Origin: JACVRW01 sp963803085 | Lineage (GTDB): Bacteria > Actinomycetota > Thermoleophilia > Solirubrobacterales > Thermoleophilaceae | Direction of reading: 5' to 3' | DNA length: 64,000 nucleotides | Assembly: GCA_963803085.1 (NCBI GenBank) | Contig: CAWDLE010000010.1 | Location: 124,001 to 188,000 of the forward strand | In this document: positions 59,908 to 64,000 of the stretch, in pieces | Layout of the letters: each line of letters begins with the position of its first letter | How positions within the stretch are numbered: position 1 is the first letter of the stretch | Program-made: the position numbers and the translations under genes | Notes under the pieces: model-generated | Told to the model about the DNA's origin: nothing | The model's input: only the letters and a program-made list of their open reading frames with translations | The model's database searches: none

Positions 59908-60515
59908 CGAAGCTCCACGCCCAGCAGATCCTCCAGCTGCGGCAGGGTCCGCTGCGCTCCGCGGTGGAGCACCGCCGTCATCCCGACGGCCTCCGCGCCA
60001 TCGCAGTTCTCGCGCAGGTCGTCCACGAAAACACAGTCGGCAGGGGCGAGGCCCACGCGCTCGCAGCCCAGCTCGTAGATCTCGGGCTCGGGCTTGTGCA
60101 TGCCCTCGTCGCCGGAGATCACCACGCCGTCGAACAGCTCCGGGAAGGTCGAGCGGTCGTAGCGGCCCGCGCCCATCGAGTTCGAGATCAGCCCGGTGCG
60201 GATGCCGTGGGCGCGTGCGCGGCGGAGCGCCTCGACCATCTCGTCGTCCGGGCGGATGTGGCCGAACATGCGGTCCACGAGCCCGGCGCGGCGGCCGTCC
60301 TCGAGCTCGAGCAGCTCTCCGAAGCGCTCCGCGAACTGCTCCTCCGTGAGCTCGCCGCGCTCGAGGCCGCGCACGCACTCGAGCGCGCGTGGATCCTCGC
60401 GGAACAGGCCTTTGATCGTGTCGGGATCGAGCCCCTCGTCGTCGCAGAAGGCGCGGAAGGAGTCGAAGACGTTCGTGGTGAGCACGCCGCCGAAATCCAC
60501 CAGCAGGCCCTTCAC
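59904..60515 (-). CDS. HAD-IA hydrolase (acyl-CoA-associated type)
   Basis: This 203-residue hydrolase has motif I LLVDFGGVLTTNVFDSFRAF, cap helices, motif II GLISNSMGAGRYD and motif IV PADCVFVDDLRENCDGAEAV. The FGGVLT start is typical of the HAD proteins linked with the ACAD10/acyl-CoA dehydrogenase system. Its GTG start overlaps the stop of the APH-type phosphotransferase, the other half of that ACAD10-like pair. A joint role in fatty-acid or hydroxyacid metabolism is inferred from this pairing. Confidence 0.9.
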   Translation of the reverse strand: MKGLLVDFGGVLTTNVFDSFRAFCDDEGLDPDTIKGLFREDPRALECVRGLERGELTEEQFAERFGELLELEDGRRAGLVDRMFGHIRPDDEMVEALRRARAHGIRTGLISNSMGAGRYDRSTFPELFDGVVISGDEGMHKPEPEIYELGCERVGLAPADCVFVDDLRENCDGAEAVGMTAVLHRGAQRTLPQLEDLLGVELR

Positions 60516-61573
60516 GAGTGTGCGATCTCCCGCGCCTTCTCGGCCAGCATCGGCACGCCGCGATCGAACAGGCCGAGATACTCGTCGTCCGAGTTGCCGG
60601 CCTGGAAGCGCTTGTAGTTGCCCTCCATGAACACGGCCGCCTTCCAGAGGGCGAGGGCCTGGTACCAGTTGAGCGCCGACATCGAGCGGCCGCTGCGCTC
60701 CTCGTAGCGCGCGATGATCTCCTCGCGCGTGAGGAACCCGCCCGAGCGGGTGACGGCGTTCAGGTTGGCGAACATCGTGTCCTGAGGATCATCCGGCTCG
60801 ACCCAGGTCACGGTCAGGTAGCCCACATCCGCCAGGGGATCGCCGATGGTCGACAGCTCCCAGTCGAAGATCGCGACGAGCTCGGCGGGCGCGGCGTCGG
60901 CCATCATCACGTTGCCGAGCCGGTAGTCCCCGTGCACGATCGTCGACTCGGGTGACTCCGGCATGTTGCGCCCCAGCCACTCGCCCAGCTCTTCGACCAC
61001 AGGCAGCTCGCGGGTCTTGTTGTGTTCCCACAGCCCGCTGAAGCGCCGCACCTGGCGCTCGAGGTAGCCCGTGGGCTTGCCGTAGCCCTCCAGGCCGCAC
61101 GCGCGCCAGTCCACGTTGTGCAGCTCCACGAGAGCGTCAACGAGCTCCTCGGCTGTTCGCCGTCGCTCGTCGGCGGTGTCGATTGCGGGCGGGATCGCGC
61201 TCGCGAGCACGCTGCCGTGGATTTCCTCCATCACGTAGAACGGAACGCCGAGCACCGTCTCGTCGTCACCCACGGCGATCACCGTCGGCACGCGCACAGG
61301 CGTGCCCTCGAGCGCCTTCAGCAGGCGCGCCTCGCGCAGCACGTCGTGGGCCGAGGGGGGCAACGGCGGGCGCGGAGGGCGGCGCAGCACCACGCGGGCG
61401 TTGCCGCGCTTCACCAGGAACGTGATGTTCGAGTGGCCCTCGCCGATGCGCTCGGCCTCGAGCCGGCCTTCGCCGATGCCGTGGGCATCGAGGAACGCCT
61501 CGAGGGGCTCGCGCACCACGAGTGGCGGAAGCTCGAGTCCGGCGGCGTCCTCCGCTGTCTCGACCACGTCCAT
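60512..61573 (-). CDS. APH-family phosphotransferase (ACAD10/11 kinase-domain-like)
   Basis: This 353-residue aminoglycoside-phosphotransferase-fold kinase has RIGEGHSNITFLVKRGNARV, the ATP-site Lys/Arg region VLRRPPRPPLPPSAHDVLRE, the Brenner-type catalytic loop STIVHGDYRLGNVMM and the DFG-equivalent IFDWELSTIGDPLADVGY. This subgroup phosphorylates hydroxyacyl-CoAs in animals and is common in actinobacteria. ATG 61573 gives the normal length. The gene overlaps the downstream HAD gene by 4 nt, echoing the HAD-kinase fusion of eukaryotic ACAD10. Confidence 0.92.
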   Translation of the reverse strand: MDVVETAEDAAGLELPPLVVREPLEAFLDAHGIGEGRLEAERIGEGHSNITFLVKRGNARVVLRRPPRPPLPPSAHDVLREARLLKALEGTPVRVPTVIAVGDDETVLGVPFYVMEEIHGSVLASAIPPAIDTADERRRTAEELVDALVELHNVDWRACGLEGYGKPTGYLERQVRRFSGLWEHNKTRELPVVEELGEWLGRNMPESPESTIVHGDYRLGNVMMADAAPAELVAIFDWELSTIGDPLADVGYLTVTWVEPDDPQDTMFANLNAVTRSGGFLTREEIIARYEERSGRSMSALNWYQALALWKAAVFMEGNYKRFQAGNSDDEYLGLFDRGVPMLAEKAREIAHS

Positions 61574-61586
61574 CGCGGCCAGGATC

Positions 61587-61961
61587 CTACGTAGTTGGCC
61601 AGGCCTCCACGAGGAACCAGCCCTGGCGGCCGTCGCTGTCGCGCACCAACTCCACGCGCATGCGGGCCGGCACGTCCCGGCCGTGGGGTGGCACGAGGCG
61701 CAGGTCGAACTCGCGAAGGTCGGCATTCCCGGCCAGGATCTCCACGAGGTGCGCCGCCACGTACTGGCGGTCGGCGGGGTGCACGAGCTGGCGCCAGCCG
61801 AGGTGTCGCAGCGCGGGTTCGTCCAGCGCGACGAGCGAGCAGAACGCGCTGTTGGCAGTCCACACGTCGCCGTCGGTCCCGACGACGGCGCGTGCTGCCA
61901 GGGCGGTCAGCGCGGCTCCCATTCCAGACAGAGGATCGGCGCCGGTGGCGGGTCCGCCCAT
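61587..61961 (-). CDS. Single PAS-domain protein
   Basis: This protein of 124 residues is mainly one PAS domain: ARAVVGTDGDVWTANSAFCS, LGWRQLVHPADRQYVAAHLV, REFDLRLVPPHGRDVPARMR and a last strand GWFLVEAWP. It has no kinase, GGDEF or DNA-binding output. ATG 61961 is used as the start, because longer versions begin with TTG codons in the divergent promoter region. The LuxR-type regulator gene starts 89 bp away on the other strand, so it may sense a signal for that system. Confidence 0.78.
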   Translation of the reverse strand: MGGPATGADPLSGMGAALTALAARAVVGTDGDVWTANSAFCSLVALDEPALRHLGWRQLVHPADRQYVAAHLVEILAGNADLREFDLRLVPPHGRDVPARMRVELVRDSDGRQGWFLVEAWPTT

Positions 61962-62050
61962 CACCCGAGCGACCCGATATGGAAGCGTCTGCCTCCTCCG
62001 ATCGGACTCCTTCGGTCGCGGAGTACCCCATATAGGTGGTAGAAAAGACA

Positions 62051-62692
62051 ATGCCAGGCGATCGGATCCGAGTCCTCATCGCTGATGACCACCCGCTGTA
62101 TCGCACGGGTCTCGCGGACACGGTCAAGCGTCGCCCTGAGCTGGAGCTGGTGGGACAGGCGGAGGACGGCGCGGCCGCGCTCGAGGAGATACGAAGCCTG
62201 GACCCCGACGTGTGCGTGCTCGACGTGAAGATGCCCGGGCTCGGCGGGGTGGAGGTGCTGCGGGCGCTCGAGCGGGAGGGACGCGACGTACGCGTGGTCT
62301 TCGTGTCCGCCTACTTCGACAGCGACGTGGTGTACGGCGCGCTCGGGAGCGGGGCGTCCGGATATCTGTCGAAGGACTCGACCGGTGACGAGATCTGCGA
62401 CGCGCTGGTGGCGGCCTCTCAGGGCCGGACCACCCTCGGCACCGACGTGCAGGCCGCTGTGGCACACGAGATCCGCCGTCGGAGCGGCGACCAGGAGCGC
62501 CTGCTCACCCGGCGCGAGGACGAGATCCTGCGATTCACGGCCGAGGGCATGTCCGCACCGGACATCGCCCGAGAGCTCCACCTCGGCACGACAACCGTGA
62601 AGACCCACCTGCAGCGGGTCTACGAGAAGCTGGGCGTCTCCGACCGCGCGGCCGCGGTGGCGGAGGCGATGCGGCGGGGGATTTTGGAGTAG
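62051..62692 (+). CDS. NarL/LuxR-family response regulator
   Basis: This 213-residue regulator has a receiver (about 1-120) with the acidic pair in LIADDHPLYRTG, phospho-Asp in VCVLDVKMPGLGG, Ser in VFVSAYFD and Lys in YLSKDST. A LuxR-type HTH follows: LLTRREDEILRFTAEGMSAP, TTVKTHLQRVYEKLGVSD. ATG 62051 directly precedes the receiver. The convergent histidine kinase gene downstream is its probable partner. Confidence 0.93.
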   Translation: MPGDRIRVLIADDHPLYRTGLADTVKRRPELELVGQAEDGAAALEEIRSLDPDVCVLDVKMPGLGGVEVLRALEREGRDVRVVFVSAYFDSDVVYGALGSGASGYLSKDSTGDEICDALVAASQGRTTLGTDVQAAVAHEIRRRSGDQERLLTRREDEILRFTAEGMSAPDIARELHLGTTTVKTHLQRVYEKLGVSDRAAAVAEAMRRGILE

Positions 62693-62718
62693 CGAGCGCA
62701 GGCTGTCTGGCGCGAGTA

Positions 62719-62813
62719 GGGGGTCAGACCCCCTGAGTGATCAGAGCCCGGGCCGACTCTGGGGGTCTGACCCCTTGCCGCCGTTCTTCTCCGGACTCTG
62801 GGGGTCTGACCCC
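62719..62813. repeat. REP-like palindromes GGGGTCNGACCCC, three copies, with a 39-bp tandem duplication
   Basis: GGGGGTCAGACCCCC (62719-62733) faces two copies of GGGGGTCTGACCCC (62761-62774 and 62800-62813), exactly 39 bp apart. The last two lie inside the 3' end of the histidine kinase gene, where they create a repeated 13-residue tail. The same palindrome occurs at 34761-34822. Confidence 0.8.
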
Positions 62814-64000
62814 TTGCCGCCGTTCTTCTCCGGCATCCAGAACTCCACCGTCGTACCGCTCCCCGGCGTGCTGCTCATTTCGAAGCGGCCGCCCGCCGCC
62901 TCGGCTCGCTCGCGCATCGAGACCAGACCGATGTGGCCGGGCTCGGCTGGGGCGTCGGCCTCGGGCAGTTCGAAACCGGAGCCATCGTCCCTGACGCGCA
63001 GCACCACTCCAGCTCCACGGCGCTCGAGCAGCACCTCCACCCTCCTGGCGTCCGCGTGCTTTCGCACGTTCGTGAGGGCTTCGAGCGCCACCCGATAGAG
63101 GATCGCGCGAGCCTCCGGCGCCGGCTCGTCGTCGAGGCGGTTCACCACTCGCCAGTCGAAGCCGTCGTGGGCGAAGGAGTCGGTGAGGAACTGCTGGAGG
63201 GCTGCGCTCAGGCCCGCTTCGTCGAGCGCGGGAGGCCGCAGTTCGAAGAGGAGCCGGCGGAGGCGCCGGTTCGCCTCGATCAGGGCGGTGCGCGCCTTGA
63301 GCACGGCCTCGCGCTCGGCCGGGTCCTCGAGCGTCGACGCCAGCGCGTCCATGCGCAGGCCGGCCGCCGCGACCGCCTGGGCGGTGTCGTCGTGGATGTC
63401 CACCGCGATCCGCCGGCGCGTCTCCTCCTCGGCTGCCACGAGCTCGGACAGCAGCCGCGCCTGCCCTTCCTGGCGCTGCTCGATCTCGACGGCGGCGGCA
63501 TTGAGCGCGTTGGCCACATCGGTGAGCTCACTGGGTCCTTTCGGGACCAGGGCGCGGGCGGTGAGGTCGCCGGCACCAAAGCGCCGAGCCGACTCAACTA
63601 CCGCGGAGCTCCAGCGTCCGAGCAGTAGCGTCGTCATCAGGTAGCTGAGCCCAAGCGCCGCCAGGAGGCCCAACCCGGCGAGTAGGAGGTAGCGGCGCAG
63701 GTCGTGGTTCGGGTCCGCGAATACGCTCTCGGAGGTGCGTCCCGCGCTGATGAACAGGCGACCCTGGGCGTTGCCTCCCACGGGCGCGAAGCCGTAGATC
63801 GTCGGCACGCCGTCCAGTCCCATCAGTTCGGCCGTTCCCTGGCGTTCGCGGAGCACGGTGCTCACCAGCGGCCCCTGCTCACGCACGCTCTCCCCGGATG
63901 GGTCGTCCGGCACGCGCGCGACGAGCTTTCCGCGGTCGTCGAGGATCACGTACTTGGTCTCGGTGGGCGAGCTCTGCAACGCCATGGTCCTGGTCAGCTC
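62741..64000 (-). CDS. Sensor histidine kinase (HisKA_3 type), N-terminus beyond window
   Basis: The frame is open past the window end, so the first membrane segment and true start are missing. Visible parts are an extracytoplasmic sensor segment, a membrane helix (LLLAGLGLLAALGLSYLMTT), a HAMP linker, the HisKA_3 box RRRIAVDIHDDTAQAVAAAG with the phospho-His, and an HATPase domain (EALTNVRKHADA, VRDDGSGFELP, GHIGLVSMRERA). The C-terminus carries two copies of PEKNGGKGSDPQS made by REP-like DNA. It is convergent with the NarL-type regulator, its likely substrate. Confidence 0.9.
   Translation of the reverse strand, partial: ELTRTMALQSSPTETKYVILDDRGKLVARVPDDPSGESVREQGPLVSTVLRERQGTAELMGLDGVPTIYGFAPVGGNAQGRLFISAGRTSESVFADPNHDLRRYLLLAGLGLLAALGLSYLMTTLLLGRWSSAVVESARRFGAGDLTARALVPKGPSELTDVANALNAAAVEIEQRQEGQARLLSELVAAEEETRRRIAVDIHDDTAQAVAAAGLRMDALASTLEDPAEREAVLKARTALIEANRRLRRLLFELRPPALDEAGLSAALQQFLTDSFAHDGFDWRVVNRLDDEPAPEARAILYRVALEALTNVRKHADARRVEVLLERRGAGVVLRVRDDGSGFELPEADAPAEPGHIGLVSMRERAEAAGGRFEMSSTPGSGTTVEFWMPEKNGGKGSDPQSPEKNGGKGSDPQSRPGL

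Noticed and set aside
62719..62774. GGGGTCAGACCCC palindromes read as intrinsic terminators of the NarL and kinase genes
   Set aside because: The same palindrome occurs in paired form at another site and in a coding tandem repeat, which fits REP elements better. A terminator role could be secondary.

Overview
This 64 kb window is a gene-dense, high-GC chromosomal segment of an actinobacterium. The GC-rich codon use, frequent GTG/TTG starts, an F420-type LLM oxidoreductase, an E2-E1 fused 2-oxoglutarate dehydrogenase (Kgd type) and a VKOR/DsbA oxidative folding pair all point to Actinomycetota. I infer class Thermoleophilia (Solirubrobacterales-like) from the overall gene style; no rRNA is present to prove it. 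I see no integrase, transposase, CRISPR array or origin. The mobile-looking material is limited to small palindromic REP-like repeats.

Layout. 1-7.5 kb: an exported LTD/endonuclease-type protein cut by the window edge, a cytochrome P450, a cardiolipin-synthase-like PLD protein, a cyclic-nucleotide-binding protein, a saccharopine-dehydrogenase-like reductase and a GH3 hydrolase. 7.5-16.7 kb: a phosphate/polyphosphate supercluster with ppk1 divergent from sixA, the operon pstS-pstC-pstA-pstB-phoU-ppx on the minus strand, a receiver-less PhoB-type DNA-binding protein and a full PhoB/OmpR-type regulator. Two near-identical four-unit, 11-bp-period Pho-box-like operators precede the minus-strand genes. 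16.7-19.4 kb: a YcnI protein and a divergent cupredoxin/membrane-protein operon ending in a 41-residue membrane peptide. 19.4-22.4 kb: an ECF sigma factor with a SnoaL-like tail between two DHFR/RibD-like reductases, then a VOC protein. 22.4-34 kb: a general-stress and signalling region with two DUF892-like proteins, a SigB/SigF-type sigma factor, a TetR regulator with an 18-bp palindrome at its promoter, a frameshifted endonuclease/phosphatase gene, a two-domain KaiC-like ATPase coupled to a MerR-receiver hybrid, an MpsC/DUF2294 protein with a STAS protein, tRNA-Asp, an LLM oxidoreductase, a hemerythrin and a MEDS-HATPase regulator. Some genes here carry SigB-like promoter sequences.

34-50 kb is largely metabolic: SDR, DsbA-like plus VKOR, a 1425-residue Kgd with two lipoyl domains, a metallophosphoesterase, an alkyl-DHAP-synthase-like flavoprotein, an MBL hydrolase, metF, moaA, an HD hydrolase and citrate synthase. 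50-54.5 kb: a copper module (blue copper protein, two-domain multicopper oxidase, second cupredoxin), a papain-like peptidase and a PfkB kinase. 54.5-64 kb: quinone reductase, DEAD-box helicase, cyclophilin, thioredoxin-fold proteins, two HAD hydrolases, an APH-type phosphotransferase, a PAS protein, and a NarL-type response regulator with a histidine kinase that runs off the window.

The strongest undescribed-looking signal is a 72-nt element (86% identical, no gaps) found in the leaders of two unlinked minus-strand genes, metF and a PfkB-type (possibly nucleoside/adenosine) kinase, 63 and 65 nt before their start codons. It folds into a nested hairpin with one compensatory base-pair change and a G-U wobble that exists only in the sense RNA. 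In metF it is followed by an 11-bp hairpin that buries the Shine-Dalgarno. It is a candidate cis-regulatory RNA for one-carbon/SAM-cycle genes. Secondary signals are the duplicated Pho boxes with the orphan effector domain, a repeated hairpin plus 18-nt-tail element downstream of two genes, the MerR-receiver protein with Glu at the phosphorylation site next to the KaiC-like ATPase, and a MEDS/STAS mini-gene overlapping a probable CTG start.
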